Source: Arthrobacter sp. EM1 (lineage in GTDB: Bacteria; Actinomycetota; Actinomycetes; Actinomycetales; Micrococcaceae). Taken from it: a stretch of 64,000 bases of DNA. This document shows, piece after piece, positions 1 through 9,749 of the stretch. Both the position numbers and the translations under genes were made by a program. The DNA lies in the NCBI RefSeq assembly GCF_029964055.1, contig NZ_CP124836.1, positions 1,178,001 to 1,242,000 of the forward strand, written 5' to 3'. Positions within the stretch are counted from its first letter, which is position 1, and each line of letters starts with the position of its first letter. The notes below the pieces were generated by a model, which was given only the letters and a program-made list of their open reading frames with translations, was not told the DNA's origin and made no database searches.

Positions 1-929
1 TGATTCCCGGCGAGGCCGCCATCCCCGGCCGGGACCGCACCGACCACGCCGTCTGGATCCGTTCATTGCGGATCGGCGCCGTCGTCGCCATGATTTCCTT
101 CGCCGGCACCGCCATCACCGGAGATCTGCAGGGGAAGCTGATGTTCGAGCAGCAGCCCATGAAGATGGCCGCCGCCGAGGCGGCCTGCCACGACGGCACC
201 GGGTTCTCCATCCTCAGCGTCGGAAACGTCGGCTCCAAAAACTGCGATGACGTAGTCGCCGTGATCGAGGTCCCCGGAATCCTGTCCTTCCTCGCCAAGG
301 GGGACTTCACCACCGAGGTCAAGGGCGTAAACAGCCTGCTTGACCAGTACAAGGCCGACTACGGGACCAATTTGCCGGACAACCCGATCTATGGGGACCG
401 CGCCGGCCAGGAGATCCAGTACGTTCCGGTCATGGAGGTTACCTACTGGGGCTTCCGGATGATGATCGGTTTCGGCGGAGCGGCGGCCCTGGCCGCCCTC
501 GCTGCACTGTGGATCACCCGCAAAGGGACAGTGCCCGCCTCCCGCGGCCTGATGCGGCTTGCCGTGTTCGGGATCCTGGCACCATTCGGGGCCAACGCCG
601 CCGGCTGGATCTTCACCGAAATGGGCCGCCAGCCTTTTGTTGTCGCCCCCAACCCGGATCCCAGCGGGATCGACCAGGTCTTTATGTTCACGGCCGCGGC
701 CGTCTCACCGGGCGTCTCTGCCGGTGAGCTCCTGACCTCGCTTGTGGTGCTGACCGCCGTGTACGCGGTGTTGCTGGTGGTGGAAGTCAAGCTGCTGGTC
801 ACGTATATCCGGGGCGGGGTGGTCTCGGCCATGCCCGAGCTCGCCCACGTTCCCGATGACCATGACTCGGCGCCGGGCGGCCCGGGCACGCCCGGGGATG
901 CCGACGACGTCCTGGCTTTCGCCTACTAA
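1..929 (+). CDS. cydA: Cytochrome bd quinol oxidase subunit I, C-terminal part
   Basis: The frame is open from the left edge, so the start and the N-terminal transmembrane and heme-ligand region lie outside the window; about 308 residues are visible. CydA oxidises quinol and carries the hemes of the high-affinity terminal oxidase in the cytoplasmic membrane. An extracytoplasmic stretch is followed by membrane segments and the conserved signature GWIFTEMGRQPF, which matches the family GWxxxExGRQPW motif except that Phe replaces the last Trp. cydB follows after 36 nt and cydDC after that, so this is the usual cydABDC operon. Assignment is firm; only the truncation by the window is uncertain. 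Confidence 0.95.
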   Translation, partial: IPGEAAIPGRDRTDHAVWIRSLRIGAVVAMISFAGTAITGDLQGKLMFEQQPMKMAAAEAACHDGTGFSILSVGNVGSKNCDDVVAVIEVPGILSFLAKGDFTTEVKGVNSLLDQYKADYGTNLPDNPIYGDRAGQEIQYVPVMEVTYWGFRMMIGFGGAAALAALAALWITRKGTVPASRGLMRLAVFGILAPFGANAAGWIFTEMGRQPFVVAPNPDPSGIDQVFMFTAAAVSPGVSAGELLTSLVVLTAVYAVLLVVEVKLLVTYIRGGVVSAMPELAHVPDDHDSAPGGPGTPGDADDVLAFAY

Positions 930-965
930 GCCTTCGCTCCCCAAGAAACGCAGAGGATACTCAGC

Positions 966-2015
<1,050 letters not shown>

Positions 2016-2021
2016 CACCTG

Positions 2022-5000
2022 ATGAGACCGCAGTTCCCCCGGGGGCGCGCCAACCGCACAGCCCTGTACCTGCTGGGCCTGCTCGCGGCCCTGAAGGCCT
2101 TGTCCCTCGTGCTGGTCGGCCAGGCGGTGGCATCCATGCTGGCCGGCCTGATGGCCGGCGACCCGGCCTGGAACGCTCAGCTGTACTGGGGGGTTGCCGG
2201 GGTGGTGCTGCGCTCCCTGACCGTCTGGGCGCAGGCGGCAGCGTCGCGCCGCGCTGCACTGGGTGTGAAGGAGGAACTGCGTTCGCAGCTGCTGGCGCGT
2301 GCGCTGCGCAGCGGCACCCGGTCCGCCGGGCCCGCCGACGGCGGCCTTGCCATTCTCGCGACCAGGGGACTGGATGCCTTGGACAGCTACTACACCCAGT
2401 ACCTCCCGGCCCTGGTGAACTGCGCTGCGCTCCCGCTGCTGCTGGGAGCCCGCATTCTGTTCGCCGACTGGATCAGTGCCGTTGTGATTGTGCTGACCGT
2501 CCCGCTGGTGCCGGTGTTTATGGTCCTGATCGGCCGGTACACCGATGAGCGCGTCCGGGAAGCCCGGTCGGCGCTGTCGCGGCTCTCCGGCCACATGCTG
2601 GAACTCGCCAAGGGCCTGCCCGTGCTCGTTGGGCTCGGCCGCGCCACTGCCCAGCGCAAGGCCCTTGAGGACCTCTCGGAGGAGTATCGACGGCGGACCA
2701 TGGGGACGTTGCGGACCGCCTTCCTGTCCGCGCTCGCGCTGGAGCTCATCGCCACCATCTCTGTGGCCGTCGTCGCGGTCTTTATCGGCGTCCGGCTGGT
2801 GCACGGTGACATGGCACTGGAAGCCGGGCTGCTGGCCCTGATCCTCGCCCCTGACTGTTACCTGCCGTTGCGGGAACTGGGCACTGCCCACCACGCCAGT
2901 GACGACGGCCGCGCCGCGCTCGCCGAAACCACCGCAGTCCTCGAGGCACCCGAATCCACGCCCCTTCGCCCCGTCCCGCCATCCGCTGCCGCGGTTGCCG
3001 GCACGGCAGGCCCGGCCGCCGGCCCCCCTGCCGTGGCAGTGGTCGGGCTGGTCGTCAGCTACCGAGGCAGCCTGGACTCCGCCGTCGGACCGCTCAGCTT
3101 CACCGCCGGCGCGGGCCGGATCACCGCCCTCGACGGAGCCAGCGGTGCCGGCAAGAGCACAGTACTCGGCGTCCTGGCCGGCACCATCGGCACCGGCGGA
3201 AAAACCACCGTCACCGGTCGGTTAGAAGGATTCACCCCGGCCGACCTGGCCTGGGTACCGCAGCATCCCGTGATGGTTGCACCGACAGTGCTGGACGAGG
3301 TGCGGCTCTATCTGGGCGCCGCACCGGACGGAGCCGCGTCCGGCGCCGGCGCGGCCACGGCCCTGCGTTGCCTGCGTGCCTGCGCCGCGGAGCACCTCGC
3401 CGCGAAACACCCGGCCGAACTCAGCCCGGGGGAGCTGCGCCGCGTCGCACTGGCGCGCGGCCTGGCCCGAGTGGAAGCGGGCGCTACGGTGCTGCTGCTC
3501 GATGAACCTACGGCACACCTGGACCGTGCCTCAGCAACAGCGGTCAGCCGCGCCGTTGCCGGGCTGCGGGGAAAGGTCACCATCGTGTTGGTGGCTCACG
3601 ACCAGGCGACCCGGGAGCTTGCCGATGAGCTGGTGGCGGTGGCCCCCGGGCGAGCGCCGGCAATCGGTGCAGCGCCGGCAATCGGTGCCGGCAGCTCGGT
3701 GGCGGCGGCCGCCGCGGCGGCCGTTTCCCCTGCCGCCGCATCCCGGCCGTCCAATGTGCAGCTGTCCGGAGTGCAGCTGTCCGGGCCCGTGCCTGCGGAG
3801 CCGGGAATGGGTGAGGGCCCGGAACACCGGGGCGCGCTTGGAGCGCCGGCCGGCCACGGTTCGACGGCGGCGCGGCTCCGCCGGCTGCTCGCACCGGTCC
3901 AGTTCGCGTTCGCCGCGGCCGGTGCTGTCGGCACCCTTGCCGCACTCTTTGCCGTCGCACTCTCCGGGCTCTCCGGCTGGCTGATCATTCGCGCCAGCGA
4001 GCAGCCGCCCATCTTGTACCTGCTCACCGCAATCGTGGGTGTACGTTTCTTCGGCATCGGCCGGGCGGCGCTGCGGTACCTTGAACGCCTGCTGTTGCAC
4101 GATGCTGTCTTTGCTGCCCTGACACGGCTCCGCGGCCGGCTCTGGGAATCGCTGAGCCGGCGCGCCCTCTCGCTGCGCCGGCTGCTGCAGGGCGGCAACG
4201 TCCTGGGTACCGTGGTGGACGACGTCGACACGATACGTGAGCTCCTGCCCCGTGTGGTCCTGCCGCCGCTGACGGCCCTGGCCGTCGCTGCCGCCGCCGT
4301 TACCGGCATCGCGCTGCTGGTGCCGGCAGCGCTCCCGGCCGTGATTGCCGCCGCCCTGCTAAGCCTGGTGGCAGCCCCGGCGCTGGCCCTGGCCGCGGAC
4401 CGGATGTCCGCCGGCACCGAACAAAGCCTCCGCTCCGGGGTCCTCCGCCAAGTGGCGGCGGCCCTCGATGCCCGCGCCGAGCTCCACGCCAACGGCGTAT
4501 GCGCACCGGTGCTCGACGCCATCACCGGCGCCGACGGCGCGGCGACTGCTGCTTCCCAGCGCTCGGCCTGGGCCGAGGGGCTCGGGCAGGGCCTGACCGT
4601 GCTGGCTTGCGGAAGCGCAGCCCTCGCCAGCGCGGTGCTGGCGGCTCCCTCGGTCCTCAGCGGTGCCGTCGCAGCCTCCACTGCCGCCGTCGTTGTACTG
4701 CTCCAACTCGCGCTGGTGGAGCCCTACGCGGGAATCACAACGGCCGTCCGGCAGTACCCGGCGTTGCGGGCCGTGCTTGAGCGAATCGGCGAAGCGGGCG
4801 TCCTCGATGACCACGACGCAAAGACTTCCGGCGGGCTGGTGCCGGTCGGGGCCAGGGCAGGCGGCCGGCCGGGCATCGAACTCCAGGACCTGGCCGCCGC
4901 CTGGCCCGGCGGGCTGCCGGTCTTCACTGCGCTCACGGCCACGGCCGAACCCGGCCGCTGGCTGTCTGTGACCGGGGCTTCCGGCTCCGGAAAATCCACC

Positions 5001-5537
5001 CTGCTTGCCGTGATCCTGGGTTTCCTGCCGGCAGCAGGCGGCCACGTCCTGTTGGGTGGGCGGGCGGCGTGGTGCCCGCAGGAGGCGCATCTGTTCGACT
5101 CGACCATCCGCGGCAACCTGCTCCTCGGGCTCCCCGAAGACCGGCGCCGGGGACAGGAAGAGCTGCTGCGCGCTGCCCTGGCTGACGTGGGCCTCGCTCC
5201 GCTGATCGGGCGGCTGGAGCACGGATTGGACACACGGATCGGGCCCGGGGGTGCGTTCCTCAGCGGCGGCGAACGGCAGCGGCTGGCCGTTGCCCGCACG
5301 CTCCTGACCGGGGCGGATATCATCCTGCTGGACGAACCCACGGCGCACCTTGACGCGGAGTCCGGCCGGCTGATGCTGGCGCAGCTCCGGCGCGGCCTGC
5401 GGGACCGCACAGTAGTGCTGGTGACTCACAACCCGGCGGATATTGCCGATGCGGACACCCGCCTGGATCTGGACCACGCGGCCGCCGGCCATGAGCTGCG
5501 TTCCGGGGCGCCAACGCCGTCGCTGGCGCGGGGGTAG
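2022..5537 (+). CDS. cydDC: Fused CydD-CydC ABC transporter for cytochrome bd assembly
   Basis: A single 1171-residue protein carries what are two subunits in E. coli. CydDC exports cysteine/glutathione or otherwise supports heme insertion into cytochrome bd. Order: membrane domain 1 (about 10-300), nucleotide-binding domain 1 with Walker A GASGAGKST near 372, signature LSPGELRR near 467 and Walker B LLLDEPTAHLD near 491; an Ala/Gly/Pro-rich linker (about 545-620); membrane domain 2 (about 625-920); nucleotide-binding domain 2 with Walker A GASGSGKST near 985, signature LSGGERQR near 1080 and LLDEPTAHLD. The first signature has Pro instead of the usual Gly, so site 1 may be weaker. The fusion is common in actinobacteria. 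The gene lies 6 nt after cydB. Confidence 0.95.
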   Translation: MRPQFPRGRANRTALYLLGLLAALKALSLVLVGQAVASMLAGLMAGDPAWNAQLYWGVAGVVLRSLTVWAQAAASRRAALGVKEELRSQLLARALRSGTRSAGPADGGLAILATRGLDALDSYYTQYLPALVNCAALPLLLGARILFADWISAVVIVLTVPLVPVFMVLIGRYTDERVREARSALSRLSGHMLELAKGLPVLVGLGRATAQRKALEDLSEEYRRRTMGTLRTAFLSALALELIATISVAVVAVFIGVRLVHGDMALEAGLLALILAPDCYLPLRELGTAHHASDDGRAALAETTAVLEAPESTPLRPVPPSAAAVAGTAGPAAGPPAVAVVGLVVSYRGSLDSAVGPLSFTAGAGRITALDGASGAGKSTVLGVLAGTIGTGGKTTVTGRLEGFTPADLAWVPQHPVMVAPTVLDEVRLYLGAAPDGAASGAGAATALRCLRACAAEHLAAKHPAELSPGELRRVALARGLARVEAGATVLLLDEPTAHLDRASATAVSRAVAGLRGKVTIVLVAHDQATRELADELVAVAPGRAPAIGAAPAIGAGSSVAAAAAAAVSPAAASRPSNVQLSGVQLSGPVPAEPGMGEGPEHRGALGAPAGHGSTAARLRRLLAPVQFAFAAAGAVGTLAALFAVALSGLSGWLIIRASEQPPILYLLTAIVGVRFFGIGRAALRYLERLLLHDAVFAALTRLRGRLWESLSRRALSLRRLLQGGNVLGTVVDDVDTIRELLPRVVLPPLTALAVAAAAVTGIALLVPAALPAVIAAALLSLVAAPALALAADRMSAGTEQSLRSGVLRQVAAALDARAELHANGVCAPVLDAITGADGAATAASQRSAWAEGLGQGLTVLACGSAALASAVLAAPSVLSGAVAASTAAVVVLLQLALVEPYAGITTAVRQYPALRAVLERIGEAGVLDDHDAKTSGGLVPVGARAGGRPGIELQDLAAAWPGGLPVFTALTATAEPGRWLSVTGASGSGKSTLLAVILGFLPAAGGHVLLGGRAAWCPQEAHLFDSTIRGNLLLGLPEDRRRGQEELLRAALADVGLAPLIGRLEHGLDTRIGPGGAFLSGGERQRLAVARTLLTGADIILLDEPTAHLDAESGRLMLAQLRRGLRDRTVVLVTHNPADIADADTRLDLDHAAAGHELRSGAPTPSLARG

Positions 5538-5546
5538 ACCGCAGGT

Positions 5547-5552
5547 TAACCT
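5547..5552 (+). promoter_or_regulatory. Predicted -10 element of a leaderless promoter (GNAT gene)
   Basis: TAACCT lies 6 nt before the ATG at 5559, which puts the transcription start at or next to the start codon. No Shine-Dalgarno sequence is present. The hexamer lies inside a perfect 12-bp palindrome CAGGTTAACCTG (5542-5553). No clear -35 element is seen. Confidence 0.45.
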
Positions 5553-5558
5553 GTTGCC

Positions 5559-6551
5559 ATGCACGGACACGCCGATCCCCGAACCAGCCTGGACCACCGC
5601 CTACAGTGGCGGGCCGGCCGGCCCGCGGACCTGGATGGCTGGGCCGCGCTGATCGCCCGGACCGCCGGCGTCGAACAGCCGGCCTGGTTCGAACGCCGTG
5701 CGGACCTGGAACAGGTCCTCGCCTCGACAATGAATCCTGCTGCCGCAAATACCATCCTCGGCATCGACGGGGAGGGCGTGGCCCGGGCTTACGGCCGGAT
5801 CACCAAGAACCCGGAAGGCGAGAAGGCGATCGGCTACGGCGCCGTCGATCCCGGATGGCAGGGAACCGGGATCGGCACCGGGTTGCTGGGCTGGATGGAA
5901 TCCGTGACCCGGCAGCGTTTTGCCGTGGACGCAATGCCGGGAGCCAGGCCCAAGCTGCGGCTCCAGGCGGAAGAGCAGCACACGCACCAGGCGGCGCTGT
6001 TCCAGGCCGCCGGCTACCGGATTGTCCGCTACTTTAACGAGATGCACCGCCCGCTAAAGGATGGCGTCCCCGAGGTTGTGCTTGACGCCGCCTTGGAGCT
6101 GGTGACCTTTGGCCCCGAGCTGCACGAGCCGGTGCGGCTTGCGCACAATGAAGCATTCCAGGACCACTGGGGCAGCGAGCCCCGGGACCATGAGGCGTGG
6201 GGCTTTGTGCTGAACGACCCGCTGGCCCGGCCGGATCTCAGCGCTGTGGTGCTGGAACGGGCCACCGGGAGGGTCGCCGGCTACCAGCTCGCCAGCCATG
6301 ACGCTGCCATCGCTGGGTCCAGGGGCTACACGGAGGGTTACACGGACCTGCTGGGCGTCCGGCGGGAGTTCCGCGGCCGCGGCGTGGCACAAGCCCTGCT
6401 GACCGACGCGATGCGCCGTTTCGCCGCGGCCGGGATGGACCAGGCCTCCCTCGACGTCGACTCGGAGAACCCGACCGGTGCCTTGGCCCTCTATACCAAG
6501 ATGGGCTATGTGGCCGTCAGCCGCAGCATGGCCTGGGACAAGGAACTGTAG
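5559..6551 (+). CDS. Tandem-GNAT acetyltransferase
   Basis: A 330-residue protein with two GNAT folds in tandem, like the Eis-independent double-GNAT acetyltransferases of actinobacteria. The N-terminal copy has a weak acetyl-CoA loop (GYGAVDPGWQGTGIGTGLL, about 90-108). The C-terminal copy has the classical motif A RREFRGRGVAQALL (about 267-281) followed by the motif B pair VDSENPTGALALYTKMGY. The substrate cannot be told from the sequence; small-molecule amines or protein N-termini are both possible. It starts 21 nt after cydDC but appears to have its own promoter. The DinB-like gene converges on its 3' end with a 43-nt gap. Confidence 0.85.
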   Translation: MHGHADPRTSLDHRLQWRAGRPADLDGWAALIARTAGVEQPAWFERRADLEQVLASTMNPAAANTILGIDGEGVARAYGRITKNPEGEKAIGYGAVDPGWQGTGIGTGLLGWMESVTRQRFAVDAMPGARPKLRLQAEEQHTHQAALFQAAGYRIVRYFNEMHRPLKDGVPEVVLDAALELVTFGPELHEPVRLAHNEAFQDHWGSEPRDHEAWGFVLNDPLARPDLSAVVLERATGRVAGYQLASHDAAIAGSRGYTEGYTDLLGVRREFRGRGVAQALLTDAMRRFAAAGMDQASLDVDSENPTGALALYTKMGYVAVSRSMAWDKEL

Positions 6552-6594
6552 CGGCCCGGACCCGCTGGTAGTTCACCAGCCAGCTGTCGGCGGG

Positions 6595-7113
6595 TTAGGC
6601 ATCCACATCGTGGAGATGGTGGATCACGTCGTGCAGGAAGTACTGCGAGAACGTCAGGACGGTGAACTCCGAGCCGTTGCTCCGGGTGCCCTTGCGGTCC
6701 CATTGGTCCTCCGGGACCCGGCCGAAGGACGCCGCGATCTGCTCGCCCTCAGCGGTAAGTTCCGCGCTGACCTTGGCCGGATCGGCGCTGGCATAGTCCT
6801 TCTCGACGGCGGTGAGGTCCTGGTCCCAATCTGCGAACCGGGCGTCCTCGCCGCTGACCATCAGATCCAGCCGGTAATCGAACAGGCTGAAGACGTCCCG
6901 GACATGGCAGGCGTACTCCAGCACCGACCAAGTGTTTACGTCCGGGCGTTCCGCCGCCTCCGGGCGACGCAGTGCCGCCCGCCAGCGGGGAAGCATGCTT
7001 GCCAGCTGCCCCGGCACCGTCGCCGGGGTGCTTGCTGTGACGTCGAAACCGCATTCCGGACAAGGCTGCGACAGCACCCAGGTCCAGTCCTTGTTGTCCG
7101 CGATGATAGGCAT
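6595..7113 (-). CDS. DinB-family (maleylpyruvate isomerase-like) protein
   Basis: 172 residues. The helical-bundle DinB_2 fold is suggested by TWSVLEYACHVRDVFSLF in the middle and YFLHDVIHHLHDV at the C-terminus, whose histidines correspond to the three-His metal site of this superfamily. Many actinobacterial members are thiol (mycothiol or bacillithiol)-dependent transferases, but the substrate of this one is unknown. An N-terminal CPECGFD segment adds a possible CxxC metal or thiol site. The gene lies 49 nt downstream of parC on the same strand and has its own TAGACT hexamer 6 nt before the ATG, so it may be transcribed separately. Confidence 0.75.
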   Translation of the reverse strand: MPIIADNKDWTWVLSQPCPECGFDVTASTPATVPGQLASMLPRWRAALRRPEAAERPDVNTWSVLEYACHVRDVFSLFDYRLDLMVSGEDARFADWDQDLTAVEKDYASADPAKVSAELTAEGEQIAASFGRVPEDQWDRKGTRSNGSEFTVLTFSQYFLHDVIHHLHDVDA

Positions 7114-7119
7114 GGGAGC

Positions 7120-7125
7120 AGTCTA
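7120..7125 (-). promoter_or_regulatory. Predicted -10 element of a leaderless promoter (DinB-like gene)
   Basis: Read on the minus strand, TAGACT is followed by 6 nt (gctccc) and then the ATG at 7113. There is no Shine-Dalgarno sequence. The gene can therefore be transcribed independently of parC. Confidence 0.45.
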
Positions 7126-7162
7126 AGCGTATTGTCCCGCCGCGGCATGCGCCGTTGCCGGC

Positions 7163-9682
7163 TTAGGAATCCGCACCGGGTTCCGGCTGCCAGGACATAC
7201 TCGGACCGATCGCGTCGATTGCCTGCGAGAGCGGAATGCCGGACCCGTCGCGGCGGCCGTGTTCACCGGGAAGGGAACGCGCCACACCGGCCAGCGAAGA
7301 GGCCTTTGCCGGGCCGTGGCCTGCCCACGCGAGGAGCAGGGTGTCCTCACCCTTGAGGAAACGGTGTGCCCGGACCCCGGCGGTGGCGCGGCCCTTGGCA
7401 GGGTATTCGGCCAGCGCCGTGACCTTGGCGGCACCAGGGGCCGTGCCCGGCAGGGCCCCCTCCGTGCCCGCGATGGTCACGACAACTGCGGCGCTGTCGT
7501 CCGGGCTCGCGGCGCCGAAGAACATCACCCGGTCCCCGGCGGCCAGCTTGATCCCTGCCATGCCGCCGGCGGTCCTGCCTTGCGGACGGACAGCGGAGGC
7601 GGCGAAGCGCAGCAGCTGGGACTGCCGGGTCACAAAAACGAGGTCGACGTCGTCGGACCCGGCGGGAGCCACCCCCACCACGGTGTCCTTGTCCTTGAGC
7701 GCGATGGCTTCCCAGTCCTCGCGGTTCAGCGGGTAGTCGGGCTGGACACGTTTCACGACGCCCTGGGCAGTGCCGATGGCGAGCACCTCATCCAGCGGCG
7801 CGAACGCCACAAGCGACTCGCCCTTGAGCAGGGTGATGAAGTCCTTGGCCGGGACGCCGCCGGCCATGTTCGGTGTACCGGAAGTCGGCGGCAATACCGG
7901 CATGTCCATCACCTGGAGCCGAAGCATACGGCCCTGGGAGGTGACGGCGGCGATCTCGCCGCGCGCCGAGGACTTCACCACCGAGGCGAACACATCGTGC
8001 CTGGTCCGCGGACCCGATTCGGCGAGGCTGTCCCGGTTGGTGGTCCGCGCAATTTGCCCGGACACCGTCAGGATCGCCCAGCAGGGGTCATCCGGGATTT
8101 CGAGGGCCAGCGGCGCAGCCTTGCCCCGGGTACCCGTCGCGGCGGCCAGCGCGGCGACAGTGGGGGAGACGGCCTCGGATTCCAGCAGCACGGTGCGGCG
8201 GGGTGTTCCATATTTTTCCGCGATCTCTGCCAGCTCGGCGGACACCAAGCCGCGGAGCCGCTCGCTGGAGCCGAGGATGGCCTCGAGCTCGGCAATCTCG
8301 CGGCGCAACTCGTCCTGTTCCTTCTCCAACTCGATTCGGGAGTACTTGGTCAGCTGCCGGAGCCGGAGTTCCAGGATGTAGTTGGCCTGGATCTCCGAGA
8401 GATCGTAGATGGACATCAGCCGGGTCCGGGCCGCGGCCGCCTCGTCCGAGGACCGGATGATCTGGATGACCTCGTCTATGTCCACGATGGCGATCAGGAG
8501 GCCCTCGACCAGGTGCAGGCGGTCCTTCTTCTTGCCGAGCCGGTAAGCGGTTCGCCGGCGCACCACGATGATGCGGTGTTCCACGTAGACGGAGAGCAAC
8601 TGCAGCAGGCCCAGGGTCTGCGGCTGGCCGTCGACGAGTGTGACGTTGTTGATGCCGAAGGAATCCTCCATCGGCGAGTAGCGGTAGAGCTGTTGGAGCA
8701 CGGCAGCGGGGTTAAAGCCGTTCTTCAGTTCGATCACGAGGCGCAGGCCGTGCTTGCGGTCCGTGAGGTCCACGATGTCGCTGATACCGGTCAGCTTCTT
8801 GCCGTTAACGGCGTCCTTGATCTTCTCGATCACCTTTTCCGGTCCCACCATGTACGGCAGTTCAGTGACCACCAGACCGGTGCGGCGGGCCGAGAGCTGC
8901 TCGACCTCCACCTTGGCGCGGGTCTTGAAGGAGCCGCGGCCGGTCGCGTACGCGTCGCGGATGCCGTCCAGGCCCACGATCCGTCCGCCGGTGGGCAGGT
9001 CAGGGCCGGGGACGAACTTCATGATGTCCTCGAGCGTGGCCTCCGGGTACTCGATCAGGTGCCGCGCGGCGGCAATCACTTCGACCAGGTTGTGCGGGGC
9101 CATGTTCGTGGCCATCCCGACGGCGATGCCCGTGGCGCCGTTGACCAGCAGATTCGGGAACGCCGCCGGCAGCACGTCCGGCTGGGTCAGCTGGTTGTCG
9201 TAGTTGGGGACGAAGTCCACCACGTCCTCGTCGAGGTGGTCGGTCAGCGTTAATGCCGCCGCCGCGAGCCGGGCCTCGGTGTACCGGGGTGCGGCGGGTC
9301 CGTCGTCGAGCGAGCCGAAGTTGCCGTGGCCGTCGATAAGCGGCAGCCGCAGCGAGAAGTCCTGCGCCATGCGCACCATCGCGTCGTAAATGGCGGTGTC
9401 ACCGTGGGGGTGAAGCTTACCCATCACCTCGCCCACCACGCGGGCGCTCTTGACGTGGCCGCGGTCCGGCCGGAGGCCCATTTCGCTCATCATGTACAGG
9501 ATGCGCCGCTGCACAGGTTTCAGCCCGTCGCGGGCATCCGGAAGGGCCCGCGAGTAAATCACCGAATAGGCGTACTCGAGGAACGATCCTTCCATCTCCG
9601 AGGTGACATCGATGTCGACGATGTTCTCGACGAAATCCTGGCTGCTTTCCCCTGCCGGGGACGGGCTTTGGCGGCGGGCCAT
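7163..9682 (-). CDS. parC: DNA topoisomerase IV (gyrase-like) subunit A
   Basis: 839 residues. This is the DNA breakage-reunion subunit of a type IIA topoisomerase. The catalytic tyrosine is Tyr134 in APRYTEARL. The quinolone-determining region reads [10 protein letters not shown] (91-100), with Thr96 at the position of E. coli GyrA Ser83 and Asp100 at Asp87. A coiled coil (about 420-480) and a beta-pinwheel C-terminal domain (about 510-800) follow. ParC is preferred to GyrA because no canonical QRRGGKG GyrA box is present (only RPQGRTAGG) and because the chromosomal neighbourhood lacks gyrB/dnaN; this stays an inference. Its partner parE is not in the window. It is divergent from the GNAT/acyl-CoA synthetase gene with 67 nt between them. 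Confidence 0.88.
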   Translation of the reverse strand: MARRQSPSPAGESSQDFVENIVDIDVTSEMEGSFLEYAYSVIYSRALPDARDGLKPVQRRILYMMSEMGLRPDRGHVKSARVVGEVMGKLHPHGDTAIYDAMVRMAQDFSLRLPLIDGHGNFGSLDDGPAAPRYTEARLAAAALTLTDHLDEDVVDFVPNYDNQLTQPDVLPAAFPNLLVNGATGIAVGMATNMAPHNLVEVIAAARHLIEYPEATLEDIMKFVPGPDLPTGGRIVGLDGIRDAYATGRGSFKTRAKVEVEQLSARRTGLVVTELPYMVGPEKVIEKIKDAVNGKKLTGISDIVDLTDRKHGLRLVIELKNGFNPAAVLQQLYRYSPMEDSFGINNVTLVDGQPQTLGLLQLLSVYVEHRIIVVRRRTAYRLGKKKDRLHLVEGLLIAIVDIDEVIQIIRSSDEAAAARTRLMSIYDLSEIQANYILELRLRQLTKYSRIELEKEQDELRREIAELEAILGSSERLRGLVSAELAEIAEKYGTPRRTVLLESEAVSPTVAALAAATGTRGKAAPLALEIPDDPCWAILTVSGQIARTTNRDSLAESGPRTRHDVFASVVKSSARGEIAAVTSQGRMLRLQVMDMPVLPPTSGTPNMAGGVPAKDFITLLKGESLVAFAPLDEVLAIGTAQGVVKRVQPDYPLNREDWEAIALKDKDTVVGVAPAGSDDVDLVFVTRQSQLLRFAASAVRPQGRTAGGMAGIKLAAGDRVMFFGAASPDDSAAVVVTIAGTEGALPGTAPGAAKVTALAEYPAKGRATAGVRAHRFLKGEDTLLLAWAGHGPAKASSLAGVARSLPGEHGRRDGSGIPLSQAIDAIGPSMSWQPEPGADS

Positions 9683-9737
9683 GAGGCTGGTGGGTCCTTC
9701 TGCGGGGTGCTGAGCGTGCGCTGCGTAACTTTATGAC

Positions 9738-9743
9738 TAGGCT
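9738..9743 (+). promoter_or_regulatory. Predicted -10 element of a leaderless promoter (acyl-CoA synthetase gene)
   Basis: TAGGCT lies 6 nt before the ATG at 9750 and there is no Shine-Dalgarno sequence. The element is half of a 13-bp inverted repeat TAGGCTAAGCCTA (9738-9750) that ends on the A of the start codon, so the same sequence could also act on the other strand towards parC. Confidence 0.5.
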
Positions 9744-9749
9744 AAGCCT

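Noticed and set aside
5542-5553. Palindrome CAGGTTAACCTG as a repressor operator
   Set aside because: It includes a well-placed -10 element (TAACCT) for a leaderless start, which is a sufficient explanation; nothing else points to an operator.
7259-9253. 664-codon open frame on the plus strand antisense to parC
   Set aside because: Shadow frame of a GC-rich gene; the translated sequence is low-complexity and lacks any family motif, while the minus-strand frame has all topoisomerase motifs.
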